A DNA stretch of 64,000 nucleotides from Brachionus plicatilis (GCA_010279815.1 QEOQ01000640.1:1260778-1324777), one strand, 5' to 3'. Counted from the stretch's first letter, positions 44,570 to 57,300 are shown. Program-made: numbers and translations. The notes: generated from the letters alone by a model not told the origin.

Positions 44570-45310
44570 CCATTTTTATCTCATCTATTTTATTAGATAT
44601 TTTCTATAGATACGGAATTTTTGAGCTTATCGAACTCATTTTTGAATTAATTAACTGAGCTAAAATTGATGACTTCCTCAGGAAGCTATTTCCACCCGTT
44701 TACTTCTCTATTGATAAAAAATTGTTCCCTTTGACTACAATTTTTAATAGTCTGCCCTGATAGTCTTCTCTTGTGTCCCTTGATTCCCTGAGCTGGTCCT
44801 GATGAAGCTATCGAGATACATCTAGGCGGAGTTCTAGGCGGAGGCTTTTCTCGCTAAGCGGAGTTAAACCAAGAAATGCTTGCCTCCTGCTATATTCCCA
44901 GTTTCAGATTATTGGAAATAACTTTGTGGCTTTTCTCTGTACATTCTCAAGTACTCTAATTTCCTTTGCTGTATCAGGAGACCAGACTACTGAAAAATAT
45001 TCTAGATGAGGTCTTAAAAATGTGGAAAAAAATAGTCTTAGCGTATCAATTGTCCAGAACCTGAAAATTCGGTGTAATTGAACAAAATTAGCATTTACCT
45101 TATTTGCTTGCATCCTAATGTGCTCTGAGAAGTTCAGATTTGGTTAAGAGTCACTCCAAGATCTTTATCGGAATCTACAAATTCAAGATGTTGATCAATA
45201 TCCAAACCATCTATAATCAGTCTCAGATCAGGATACTTGCTTTTATCGGATTTACTGAAGTGCATCACTGTGCATTTATAATAATAAGAATAATAAAATA
45301 AATAAGCTAC
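44570..45310 (-). pseudogene. LINE C-terminal fragment
   Basis: Minus-strand frames with shifts read KCTVMHFSKSDKSKYPDL, DKDLGVTLNQI, then IFRFWTIDTLR, RPHLEYFSVVWSP, NVQRKATKLF, GHKRRLSGQTIKN and FFINREVNGWK. It is a diverged relative of the LINE at 45404-47408. Its opening block also occurs at 47409-47512, so relatives of one fragment flank that LINE on both sides. Confidence 0.7.
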
Positions 45311-45403
45311 AGCAAGCAAGCTTGCGGAAATGACCTTCTAGGAGCACATCAATGGTCGCCGAAATTGCGCAGAAAAGATGCAAAATAACAGACAAATACA
45401 TTA

Positions 45404-47408
45404 TTTTTTTTTTTTTTTTTGTTCAGTAAGAGTCATTGTTTAATTTAATCTATTAAAGTATTGTGTGGAATTAAGCAAGTATTATGTACAAGAATTTTAC
45501 AAAGGAAAATATGCAAGAATACAAAAATAGAATTACATAATAGATAGATTACAGTTTAAATACCATTACAAATCAAATAAAATTTAAATTTAAATTGAAT
45601 CAAAATGAAAAATTAAAATAGAAGAAGTATACGATAAAAAAAGGTGGAAGGAACTAGTGCGCGTTAGTGAAATCATATGCTAGACTTGAAGGCGTCGTAC
45701 TTATTCTTGAACTGGTTGATTGGTTGAAAGCCGGTTACTTCGGCTGGCAAGGCAATTCAATGGTTAACAACTCTGTTCGTGAAGAAGTTGGACTTCTGCA
45801 TACATTTAGTTGAGGGCTGCCCGGAGAGTCTTCTCTTGTGTCCTCTGAATCCCCTTGCTTGACCAGTTTGTGTGAGAAAACTACATTGCACCAGAGGATT
45901 CACCCAGGACAATTCGTTGAAGCCATTGTTGAACTTGAATAGCTGGATCAGACTCCCTCTAATTCTGCGTTCATGAAGTGGCGTCAGACCTAATACAGTG
46001 AGACGGTCTTCATAGCTCCAGTTTCTGATTCTAGGCACTAGCTTGATAGCTCTCCTCTGAACGGTCTCTAATGCTCTGATGTCTCGCTTACTGGATGGTG
46101 ACCAAACTGATGAGGCGTATTCCAAGTGGGGCCTCACATATGCGCAGTAGAGGGTTTTGCAGGTGTCGATGGTCCAGAACCTGAACGTTCTTCTCAGCTG
46201 CCCAAGGATACGGTCAGCTTTGTTGGCCTGAATCCTGATATTACTAGAGAGCTTTAAATTACGGTCGAAAGTGACTCCGAGGTCATTTTCAAATTCTACA
46301 GATTTGAGAATGTGTGGTGCGTCGGGCTCGCCCATGTATAACTCCGTGTTGGTTAATTTGCTCTTACAAGACCTGCTAAACTCCATTACCTTGCACTTGT
46401 CGACGTGAAAGAGCATGCGGCATGTGTTAGACCACTCCATAAGTGCATCGAGGTCCTGCTTCAGTGACGTGAAGTCATTATCGCTACAAATGGTAGCGAT
46501 TAGATTGCTGTCATCCGCGAATAGCTTTGCAATGTGATTGACAAGTGAAGGCATGTCGTTAATGTAGATTACGAACAGTAACGGACCGAGGACGCTGCCT
46601 TGCGGGACGCCGCTTGATACGTCGATCCATTCCGCTGTATGTTGCCGGATTACCACTCGTTGCTGCCGTTTGGATAAGAAATCACTGACCCAGTTGACAA
46701 TACTTTCGCAAAAGCCGCAAGCGATCATTTTGGTCTTGAGGGACGAGTGACAGACTCTATCGAAGGCCTTAGCGAAGTCGAGGAATACTACGAGCACATG
46801 CAGGCCTTTGTCTAGTCCGTCACTTATGCGATGGACAGTCTCTAAAAGATTAGTAACAACGGATTTTCACAGTACGAACCCATGCTGCTCAGGAGCTATG
46901 GCATTGTTGCTGTAGAGATGCTCCATCATGACGTCACGTACTATGCGCTCTATTAACTTGCATGGCACTGAGGTCAAGGAGATCGGTCTATAGTTGCCTG
47001 GCGAACTTCTGCTGTCTTTCTTAAAAATGGGGCTTATCTGGGCTAGTCTCCAGGCGTCCGGTATCCTGCTGCTGATGAAGGAACGGCTGAAAATCACACT
47101 TAAGGCCTCAGAGGAAGCAACGGCACAGCTCTTGACGACGAAGGGATGTATGTGGTCCATTCCTGGCGATTTCCTGGGGTTGAGGCGCTCAATATACTTG
47201 CGGATACTTTCTGGCGAAAATATTTTGAAATTGATCTCGTGTTGCGACGAATACTTGGAAACCACAGTCGGAGCATGGGTCGAAGATGGGATGAAGACGC
47301 TTCCGAACAGGACGTTAAGGAGGTGAGCTATCGTACCAGCGTCTGTATGGAAGACACCTTCACTGTCCACAAAGCCTTTGATAGTTTCCTTGCATTGCTT
47401 CTGGCTGT
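45404..47408 (-). mobile_element. LINE, 5'-truncated, almost intact reverse transcriptase, poly(A) tail
   Basis: A single frame runs from about 47406 to 45673, broken only by two TGA codons: 46867-46869 (HGFV..KS, where relatives have a sense residue) and 45757-45759 (NRVVNH.IALPAEV, where relatives have Trp). Reverse-transcriptase blocks are clear: LNPRKSPGMDHIHP, ISPIFKKDSRSSPGNYRPIS, QHGFV, FLDFAKAFDRV (motif A), SGVPQGSVLGPLLF, KLFADDSNL (motif C), KCKVMEFS and RPHLEYASSVWSPS. The 3' UTR ends in a 17-nt poly(A) at 45420-45404. The endonuclease and ORF1 are missing through 5' truncation. It is the best-preserved element of the window. Confidence 0.88.
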
Positions 47409-47512
47409 TGATATAATATCCAAACCATCAATAATCAGTTTCAGATCAGGAGACTTGCTTTTATCGGATTTACTGAAGTGCATCACCGTGCATTTATATA
47501 ATGTAATTATAG
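47409..47512 (-). pseudogene. LINE scrap KCTVMHFSKSDKSK block
   Basis: Encodes KCTVMHFSKSDKSKSPDLKL and IIDGLDI on the minus strand, about 95% identical at DNA level to 45195-45295. It abuts the 5' end of the poly(A) LINE. Confidence 0.6.
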
Positions 47513-47526
47513 AAATCTAACACTTT

Positions 47527-47633
47527 TTTACACACAAAATCTAATGTAAGATTACGCAAAATTACATCAATATTTATTAGACACTGTATCACTTGCATGT
47601 ACAAATTATCTTACATTAGATTTTGTGTGTAAG
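47527..47633. repeat. Perfect 25-bp inverted repeat
   Basis: TTACACACAAAATCTAATGT-AAGAT at 47528 is exactly inverted at about 47608-47632, with about 56 bp between. A TTTACGTAAA palindrome follows at 47644-47653. No coding content. Confidence 0.75.
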
Positions 47634-47659
47634 AAAGCGTAATTTTACGTAAAATATTC

Positions 47660-48756
47660 CCAGTTACAGTTTAAAAATTTAAATTTTTCAAATATTTTTT
47701 TTTGTAGCATTTAGTAGATTTTTTTAGAGTTCTTTTTTAATTAAAAAAATGTAAAAATTGGTTAAATTTATTTAATTTCTTTTATTTCAAACTATTTAAT
47801 TAATTATTTTTACAAAAATCATAATTTTAAATATTAAAAATTTTATTCAAACGAAATAAAATAAGTAATAGGTTAAATTTGACAAAGGAAATGAAATTAA
47901 CAATGAAAATTTAGTATTTAAAATTTTTATTGAGGACTTTTTTTTTACTTTTTTTCAAAAATACTTGAGAAAATATTTTTTAAAATAAATTTTTAACAAT
48001 TTGGTTAATTTTCTATTTTTGAAGTAATATTGTTCATTTTTTTTAGACTTTCGAAAAAATATTTGTACAAATATCATTACGTTTTTGAGTGGCATATTTT
48101 TTTGTCCAAAGACTATTTGAAAATAATTGCCAAGGAAATTATTTCAATCTCGAATTCAATTCTTTTTTAAAAATATAAAAGATGTCCCTAAATAATAACT
48201 TTCTTTATAATGAATAATTTTTTTCCAATATTTGTATACTTAAAGTTAGGCCGTTTAATTAGTGACTTCAACGAGTTGAATAATTCATTAGAAAGGTATG
48301 TTTTTTTTGCGTGTTAACATCGAGCTTTGGCGAGAATGCTGTCCTTCTCTTACAAATTTAAAATATTTAAAAACGCGCCAACACAATTCAACGAAAGTCT
48401 AGTATCAAATGAATCAAGAAAGATTGGATACAACTTAAGGAATAATTTTATGGTACCAAGTTCCAAAACAAGGAGCGGTTAGAATGCATTTGTACACTTG
48501 TATAAGAAGTTCATTGCTAACATATTATTCCTAATACATACTTTTCAAGAAGAGAGAAGAAACAAAAATTTTTTTAAACAATATTTTTTTATATTTTTTA
48601 TACAATTTTTTTTAACCTGAATAAATGAAGATATTTAAATTAAGTAAAGACACTAACCTGTTGATTTTCCTTTATCTTCAAAATAATTGAAAAATTTTTA
48701 ATGGCTTGATAAATCATAATTTAATTAAGAAAAAACTATATCCTTTCACTATAAAA
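47660..48756. other. AT-rich region downstream of fucosyltransferase copy A
   Basis: No gene seen. It contains the unmarked 3' UTR of the fucosyltransferase gene. Confidence 0.45.
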
Positions 48757-48758
48757 TA

Positions 48759-50598
48759 CTAAATTAATTGTAATGTTTCACTGTCTAACTTAACAGTTTT
48801 GCATATATTCGAATGCCAATAGCCATGAATGTCATCAAAAACCTTTTTTTCAATGCCTATAAATCTTTCCATGTGAAGTTTAATACACATATCGCAAAAC
48901 ATAGGAAATCGCGATGGCTTAAAATCAAAAGTAACATATTGTTTCCATTCAAAATAAGAATTGTATGCAGTTGAATTTTTGTCCAAATAAATTAGATAAT
49001 CAGCTAAATGCTTAGGGCTAGCAAAATTGCTTACATCAATGTAACCAGATTTTGGTATCTGAAAAGAAAATATTTTTTCAAAAATTTGTTTTAATTTACA
49101 GGGTGACTTTGATTTTATGTCCTTATTTTAATGTTAAGATATCTCTAAATTTTTAATTTCTATTTTATGAAATTTTGAATTTATTAAGTGAAAAAACGAA
49201 AATTTTGGTTACATAATTTATTTTTTATGGATGCATTTTTTTCATTTTTTGAAGTAACAAAAAATTCATTTAAAAAAGGGTCAGTTATGATATAATAATT
49301 TTTTTTTGTTTAAAATATGCATAGAAAGTTCAGTTTAATTGCATTAATTTAACCATTAAATTAAACTGAATTAATCTGAATATTAGTTGCAAAGAAGATT
49401 CGTTGACGTTAGCTAATTTTTAAGAAATTATTAAAATAAATTTTTTAGTTTAAATACACATTTAATTTTGAAAATAAATTGACATTTAATTAATCTCACT
49501 TTTGTTAGATCTCAATTTTAAATTCTACTTTTTATTATCTGGTTCATAAAAAAGAAGTCACACTGTATTTTAATAAAAAAATCTTCTTACATAATAATCG
49601 TAGGGGCCTCCTCCAAAAACAACTGGAATTATATCATATTTTAGAATAACATAAAACTTCTCAGTTATGTAACCCTTGCACACCGAATTCTCGAATGCAA
49701 AGTAGAATTTATACTCAGTTGCTAAAATGTTTTTGCAATCACCAAGTGTCGCATTTTTGAATTGATTCGGACACGGTTTTCCACATTTTCCAAACACATT
49801 CACAGACACATATTTTTGTAGCTCCCTAATCAATTTTAATCTTTTACTTGTTCCACCACAATTGCTTATAACTGCTGCAGCAAAATCAGTTTTTCCAGCA
49901 AGAAAATCTTTTTTTAAATTAAATTTTTCATTTCTTCTCCACTGCATAAGGCTACTCGTGGTATAAAAAAAAGGAAAGTCTGAATCAACTCTGTATGTTG
50001 CCGTTAGATTAAATATTCCATTAAACTTTTTTAGATTGGGGGAATGCACTGGTGATTCAAAGAGGGTGAATATCCATCGCTGATTTTGATTTCTATCCAA
50101 AGGAATACTACTGATTCTATCTCTCATGTGAACAATGACCAAATCTGCCTTATTTATAATTGCTTTATCATTGGTTAATTCACATTTAGTCACTGGACAC
50201 TTTCCATTTATGAATGCCTTTTCTTTTCCAAGTTCAACTCCAAAATCCTTGGATCCAAAAAAAGGGGTCCATAATAAAATTGTTTTTATAGTTTCAGTAT
50301 TTTGTAGACATTCAAAATTTATTGACTTATTTTCTAATAAAGATACTGACTTTGGATATTGAGATCCATTTATTGAAACTGTGTAACTGTTATCGTTTGT
50401 TAAAAAAATACTGCAGTTTGGCAACGATTCATTATTTATTTTATTGATTACAAAATTTTCTTTCAAATAGGATGGTTTAGAATATTTTGAATCGAAATCG
50501 ATAGTGAAATATGGAGATAAAATGAGCAATGCGACTAAAATTTTAATAAAAAGCCGATTTGTTATCATAAAAGTGTTCTTTTGGCCATCATCTTTCAT
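48759..50598 (-). CDS. Alpha-1,3-fucosyltransferase-like (GT10), copy A
   Basis: Probable Golgi type II membrane enzyme that transfers fucose from GDP-fucose to N-acetylglucosamine-containing glycans. Exon 1 is 50598-49591 and exon 2 is 49058-48759; the intron is 532 nt (TAT|GTAAGA ... TTTTCAG|ATA, phase 0). The product is 435 residues. A short cytoplasmic tail precedes one membrane anchor at about 16-33 (LFIKILVALLILSPYF), then a stem. Catalytic features: LLWTPFFGSKDFGV, RWIFTLFESPVHSP, TATYRVDSDFPFFY, VISNCGG...R, VNVFGKCGKPCP, and the family signature FAFENSVCKGYITEKFY at about 300-316 (canonical DYVTEK reads GYITEK), then IIPVVFGGGPYDYY. Exon 2 supplies SGYIDVSNFASPKHLADYL and the Cys-rich end FCDMCIKLH. 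The frame is intact. Copy B at 59.3-62.5 kb is about 98% identical from NESLPNCSIFL onward, but its anchor is unrelated. Acceptor specificity cannot be read. Confidence 0.9.
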
Positions 50599-52085
50599 TT
50601 TTACTAATGATTAACTATAAATTTCTTCTGGCAGCAAATAATTTTTATCAGCGAATTATTTTAAATATTTTTAAAGGCTCGATAAACAATAATTTTTTTT
50701 GAAAAATAGATTTTGGAATTTTAAAAATATATTTAAAACTTTTAAAAAATTTGAGCATTGAAATGAAAATAAAAAAAATAGATCGTAATTTATTTGTCAT
50801 TGTCTCTTTTTGAATCATAATTTTTTTTGACAAAAATTTAGTTGCCAGTAAAAAAAAATAAAACAATTTTAAATTTTATTTTAGAAAAATTCTTTTATTT
50901 TCCATGTAATTGTGAAGATATTTCTTTGACAAATGAATGAGACACAAAATTATACAAAAGAACCAAAAAGAATTTTTTAATAAATTCTTAAGGCTAATAA
51001 TATACGTAAAAAAATGTAAATTTATTTTATTTGTGTTTTTGTATAATTAGCAAATGGCGTAGTCATAAAAAGTAAAGAATGTTATACTTTACTTTACTTA
51101 TAGATAATTAATTCATTTAATTGAAGACTATCAAATTATAAATGGAATTAGATTTTGATTTTTCAAATTTTTATTGTTAACATACTATAAATTCAATTTC
51201 TTTTTTTCCATGTTAAAAAGATAGGGAAAAAAAATTTACGAATCGCTATGATAAAGGATTTGTATACGAGGTTTGCACTCTTCCTCCATTTTTTTAAAAA
51301 TTTAAAATAAAAAATAAACTTTACAAATTGTCATGAATTTGAAAAATTAAAGCTTTTATTAGACGGTTAATCAATAACATTTAAAATTGATAAATTATAA
51401 AAACATAACGGTTAATAAAGAAAATTGTGAGGAAAATATTAAAAATTAGAAAAGAAATTAATTTTAAGTTAAAAAATGAGTTCAGATTGGAAAATTTTGT
51501 CACTAATTTAACACATGAAAGTCCGGCAAAAAAGATATTAAAAAAATTATTATTCAAATTATAAAACGTAGTGCTGTTTTGGCCACTCTTGCAATTAAAA
51601 CCTTTAAATTAGTGATTAGATAATTTTAAATTTTTTCATTAAATTGAAAAAAAAACTTGAAATTTTTTTCTCATTTTTAATCTTTAAGATTTGGCTTAAA
51701 AGATTTAGAAAAAAAATTAAGTCCATTTGACTATTTTTGTCCAAACAATCAATAAAATGATTGTCGGGTCAAATTGACACGATCAAGTTTTAACGGTGTA
51801 AAAAAATGGAACTTTCTAGTGATAAAAAATTTTAAAATGAGTAGAAAAATACAGTATATATAGAAAATTAAGAACATTAAAATTTGTTTTATGCAAGGTT
51901 TGTTTCTTGAAAGCCGCGCAGCTAAATAAAAAAATAAAAAGATATTTTTTTTTAGAAATTAATTTAAAAAAATTTTTTTTATCGGAAAAGTACAAAAACT
52001 AGGATAGAAAAAAAAAATCGAGGTAAAAAAACCGCAAAAAAAAAGGATTGAAATTTTTTAACAAAAAAAAATGTCTACAAAATTT
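50599..52085. other. Intergenic AT-rich DNA with a piggyBac-like end
   Basis: Upstream of fucosyltransferase copy A. 51770-51833 contains GTCAAATTGACACGATC, then GGTGTAAAAAAATGGAACTT and TCTAGTGA, resembling the piggyBac-like ends in the RTF1 intron. No gene seen. Confidence 0.4.
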
Positions 52086-52089
52086 AGAA

Positions 52090-53610
52090 CATTTATTTTT
52101 TAACATTTAAAATGCCCACCCTTAGCTTTAATACACTCAGCGACACGTTTTGGCATAGATTCAATCATGTCTTTTACTACTTCACTAGGAACTTTCAACC
52201 ATTCATCAAAAAGAACGCTTTTTAAATGCTCTCCTGATGTAATATTTGTATTGACCATTTTGTGGTTAATAAATAGCCATAAATTATCTATTGGATTGAG
52301 ATCAGGTGATCTTGGGCACCAGGAGAGAACTGTTATTTGTTTTTTTGAAACCAATCTCGAACGGAATGTGCACTGGCGCCGTCCTGCTGAAAAATTCAGT
52401 CTTGACTCTGATCAAAAAATATCTCGGCTGATGGAAATAAGTGATTTTCTTGAGTGTCCATGTACACAAATTGATTAATTCTGCTTGTATAAATGGAGCA
52501 GCATCCAGTACCTTTATAATTAATACATCCCCAAGTAACAACCGAACCTCCACCATTTTGTAACTTTGGTAAACAAAACTTGGGGTGATACTTTTCGTTT
52601 GCAAAACGTTTTACAAACACTCTAGATTTTCTGTTTAATACTTCGATATTAGACTCGTCACTAAAAACAACTTTTGACCAGTCATTAACAGTCCATCTTT
52701 GTCGTTCTTTGCACCATTTGAGCATTTTCGATCGATCTAATACAGTCAAAAGAGGTTTTTTTTTGCAGTATACGGCTGTATTTTTTGGGAACTGGACATA
52801 ATCTCGAAAAAAAAAATTCTTAAAAGTGCTAATTCTCGAAAAAAAAATCTCGAAGCAATGATTTGCCTAATTATCTCAAAAAATAAAATTCTCGAAAAAA
52901 AATTCGAATCAAATTAAGACAATTTTTCTCCCAATTAACTTTTACTAAAAAAAAACAATTATTTTCCACTGAAAAAATTAGACACTTAAATAAAAAGCTT
53001 TGAACTTCTTGATGTATTTTTGTTAATAATAAAATGTATGAAAAGATTGGTTGAATCATATGATTTGGAAAGAATAGAATTTTTTATTGACGGCATGTGT
53101 GAAGCATTGAATTTATAATTATTTATTTTTTTTAATCAATTAGAAGACTAATATTTTTTTATTTTATTATTTTATTAAAAATAAAAACTTTCTCGAAGAT
53201 TTTAGTACATTCGAGATTAATTAATGATCACTTTTCGAGATTTATCTGTTGAGATATTTTTCTTTTGAGATTATATATTTTCAAAATCTTTTCGAGATTT
53301 ACCTTTCGAGAATATTTATCTTTCGAGATTTTGTCACACCTCCTATTTTTTTGTTTAATAGAACTTTTCTTGCAGTGTCTTTACTAATGGAAATTTAGAA
53401 CTAAAATCATAGACTGGCTCTCTATAGCTTGTTGTAGGATTGATTCTGACCTTTCTAAAAATGTGCGATTCATCTCAACAGGTAAGCTTTCGGGGTCTAC
53501 CAGACCTTGGTAATTCTTTGACCACGGATGTCTTCTCATAATTGCACGATGTTGTAATAACACATTTTCTCAAAACTCCTACTAAATCAGCTTTTCATAG
53601 TTGAGATTTG
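52090..53610 (-). pseudogene. Tc1/mariner transposase pseudogene, split by an insertion
   Basis: The minus strand at about 53600-53360 encodes the helix-turn-helix region (LPRSGRPRKLT, RKVRINPTTSYRE, KTARKVLLNKK). 52760-52100 encodes the DDE domain: KKPLLTVLDRSKMLKWCKER, WSKVVFSDESN (first catalytic Asp), FQQDGASAHS (second) and SPDLNPIDNLW (third, Asp where Tc1 usually has Glu). A TGA at 52393-52395 and a frameshift near 52350 kill it. The two parts are separated by the foldback element at 52788-53343; without it the reading runs KVLLNKKYSRILQKKPLLT, the expected order. Confidence 0.85.
52788..53343. mobile_element. Foldback element rich in TCTCGAAA, inserted in the Tc1
   Basis: Ends GGAACTGGACATAATCTCG and, inverted, GGAGGTGTGACAAAATCTCG. 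Many TCTCGAAA units lie in the left arm and TTTCGAGA units in the right. Flanks TATTTTTTG and TATTTTTTTG (52779-52787, 53344-53353) look like a 9-10 bp target duplication. 556 bp, no coding content. Confidence 0.75.
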
Positions 53611-54359
53611 GTCTTATCCTACAATAGACCAATTATTTGCCACCTTTGAGCCCCAAGTACTTTTTTTTTTCCCATTTTTATGGAAAAAACGCCAAAATGG
53701 TACAACTTGATTTACCAAAAATGATAAATCAAGCGTAAAAAGTTCAAGCAAACAGTATGAAAAGACATTCCAAGCATTGTGTGAAAAAAAAATGGCCAGG
53801 GATTGTCAAGGTGTGGTAAAATTTTAGGATAAAATTTTTCAGAAAAAGAAGAAAAAAATAAAGATAAAAATTCAAAACCTTTAAATTCTAAAAAAATTGA
53901 CAGATAAGATGAAAAAAAATTTATTTTTGTTGTCTTTATTTTGAAAAAAAAACACATATTTGGGCTCATTTTTATTCTTTAAATGCAAAAAATTTTTTGA
54001 GATATTATTAGCTGTACATTTTGATCTCTTGTTTAATATTTGGCAAAAAATTATGAAAAATTATGATTTAGAAATTAAAATTTAGTTTGATTTAATCACT
54101 TAAAATATAAGAAAAACACCTTCTTTTATGGAATTTTTTTTTAATGCAATAAGACTAAATAGTGATTTTTACTAGTGAAATTAAATAATTATGGAAAAAT
54201 CTCAAGATCAAGATGTTGATGGGTGTGCTTAAAATGTACTATTATAAACTGGTTAAGATAAAGTCAATCAAATCATTAAGAACATTCATTAAATAAATTG
54301 AAATTGAAATTGAAATTTTGGTTTCTAAATTTTGATAACTTAAATTTACAAAAAAGTAA
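53611..54359. other. AT-rich DNA between Tc1 and LINE
   Basis: No gene seen. A small perfect hairpin CTTGATTTA/TAAATCAAG lies at about 53707-53734. Confidence 0.4.
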
Positions 54360-57300
54360 AAGATGACAAGGCTGACAGCAAGACAGGAGGCTCAGGCGGC
54401 TACGATGATCGCGCAAGCAATTAAGAAAGTCAAATTGGAGGGATTACCAAAATGGACCAGGTCCTCGATAGAATAAAGTCTCATGGGGAAGAGAATGACC
54501 TTCTCATAGTGGAGTTTGATCAAATAAAAGAAAAAATGACAAAACTGTAAGGCAAAGCGGAGACAACATCGGTTGTAATTGTTCAAGACTCAGACAATTT
54601 CTGTAAGGAGGTGGTCTATATTAAGAATGTGCGGAACGATATATCCAATATTGTGATAGTGGAGCAATACAGGAGTAAGAGGAAAGGAAAAAAATCATTA
54701 TATTTTAATAGACTCCAGTAGGAGACGCGGTGAGATAAATAAAAAACGGAATTGAAGAAGTCGTGGTGAGAGAGGAGATGATCAAGATACTTACTGCTAT
54801 TGGATTGGAAGAAGCCGACAAGATTCAAGGAGAATGAACCTATTTTGATTGCATTTGAGAAGCTGAAAGTGAAGACGAAAATTCTGAAGAAGGCAAGAGA
54901 GCTTAGAAATATGGTGAGGCGGCCAACGAATAGCCGGTTTGCAAGTCATCGAGAGGCTAGGAAGAGTGCGTTTTGAAGTCGAAGCTTTAGAAGGTTTGAC
55001 TGATCAGTCCTTGTTAAATACAGGTATGTTTATCTCTGAAACTTGGTTCAATGAACTCAGTGTAAATAACATTAAGGGCTCCGGATTTTTCCGAAAAGAT
55101 CGTAGTGGAAAGAGAGGAGGTGGAGTTTGCGTATATGCTGGTGGTTCGAGTTCCTTCAACTTCATGGAAATCGACAACGAACAACTTAATTCAAATAAAA
55201 TTGAGCCAAAAGTGAAGCTGAATCGTGGAAGGAGAAACTTCTGTTGGGGTGTATGTATAGAGCAAAAAATAATCAGAAACAGTATGGGGGTAACATGAAG
55301 TGAAGATACGCACAGGGTAAGAGAAAGATGGATCATCAAATCGTTAGAAATGGCAAATAATTTAGTAAAACGGGGGTTATACAGAATATCACAAAAAATT
55401 AGAATCAAACTGTATAATAAAAAATAAATAATTTTTTACAATTAAAATTATCGTTAAATTAAAATTTTTTTGTCTGAATTAGATATTTAATTAAAGCTCA
55501 TTTTTTCTCCAATTATAACACTTTAGCTTGAAAACAAAAGTTAACTGAAATAATATGTAACTATCTTTTAAAGAAAATAAATTTTGACACGAAAAGTATC
55601 AAGCTTTTTAATCAAAATAAAAATATCCAATGTTTTGATTGATTTTTTTAGCGAAAATGCTAAAAGACTTGATCATCTTTATGTATTTGAGACCATGCTT
55701 GTCATAAATTGCGACAATTAGCTTATTACTTGATCCCATCAAGAAAGAGAGATTTCAAAGATAGACTACAAAAAATTTGCCAAAATTAGTGAAAAATGTG
55801 GCGAAAACGACCAAGTCAGCGACCATCAAAAATGGCAAATTATAGGTCTTTTGAAAGATCAGACAAAACTGGAAGAGAAATAGCTGAGTTAGTTGGAGTT
55901 TCGCAAAAATGCGTAAATACAACCAAGCGGACTTTTCAAGCGAGATCTAGGGTGAACAACTTTGAAAACTGCGGTCCAAAATTATATTACGTGTTGTATT
56001 GAATAGTTTTAGATATGACCGAAAAGACCCTCAACGAACTTTAGACAAATCGCAGCAGACTTTAATTTGAAATTCAAAGAACATTAGATGCAAAGGAAGG
56101 TATTGAGTCTTATGCCGCCTTAAAAAAACCGCTTCTTACTGTCAGCGTTAGAACAAAACGGTACTAGTGATGTAAAGAAAGATGAGTTGGACAGACAAAG
56201 TTATTTTTAGCGACGAGTTGAACTTTGAAATCATAAAAGGGAAATCTAGAGTCTTTGTCAGACGATTCAAGAATAAAAATATCACCCTTAGTTTTGTGTC
56301 CCAAGAGTACAGGCGCAGGCTCAGTCGGTATATGGGATGGCTGTCTTACGAAGGATTGTGTTATTTCTCCCATATTTTCTGCTTTTCCTTTTATTTGTAT
56401 TTTTCTGATATTTGAATAGATAAAAAATCAAAACAAATCTTGATTTTTAATTTCTTTGATGACCGACAAATCAAGAATAAAGACAATCCAATGAAAAAAA
56501 AAAGTTCGATTCTAGCTTTTTTGACTTACTGTATATGTGGGTTATTAATGGTTAATGATTTCAACTACACTGAACTGGACTGTAGTGATAACTTAGCAAA
56601 AATATTTCCTTGGTGGCAAGAATAATGGTCATTTGAGTATGAGTTGGAAATACAAGTTAAAGGAGAAGGTGAAAGAGTTTGTGGACAAGTTAAGGTGGAG
56701 TAAATTCAACTACAAGAAGGGGTAATATGTAAGAAAGCATGAGCATCAATCTTCGGGACAAGAACATTCGCGATTGATATAAAGAGTTCCTGAAATTATA
56801 TAATGAAGCATGTGAAAGATTTATTCCGAAGATACAAGTCGATTCTAATCGAAGGGTCCGGACACCGTGGCTAACGAAAGATCTCAAATCGTTGATGAAA
56901 AGAAAGAGCGTTCATGGCGGAGCTGGGGGAAAGGCCACAGAAGAGATACTGGGAATTTGAAGAGTACAAAGAAATAAGCAAGGGGTTTAAAAGAGTCATG
57001 AACACTACTATCTCATTTAATGAGTTAAGGCATGCAAGCAATTACTCTAAGAAACCAAAGGTACTAAACAGCTACATGAAGAGCAAGCAGAAAGTGAGTG
57101 AGAGAATTGGCTCTTTAATTAAGGAAGACGGGAGTACCACAACAGACAGGAGTGAGATAACGGAGATTTTGAATAAACAATTCGAATCGGTCTTTTGGGT
57201 AGACGAAGGTAACTTTCAAGAATTTGAAATGAGAATGGAGTTCAAGTGTGATTAAAAGGATTGAAGAAAGATTGGATAGAAGAGATGTTCAAAAAAGGTT

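Noticed and set aside
46867..46869. TGA within an otherwise open LINE frame, read as stop-codon reassignment
   Set aside because: Relatives have different residues at the two TGA positions, and host genes use TAA, TAG and TGA as normal ends; simple point mutations suffice.
46994..47520. Plus-strand frames of 110 and 124 codons
   Set aside because: Antisense of the LINE reverse transcriptase.
50135..50362. 75-codon plus-strand frame, duplicated exactly at 62076-62303
   Set aside because: Antisense of the fucosyltransferase catalytic exon; its duplication only reflects the paralogue pair.
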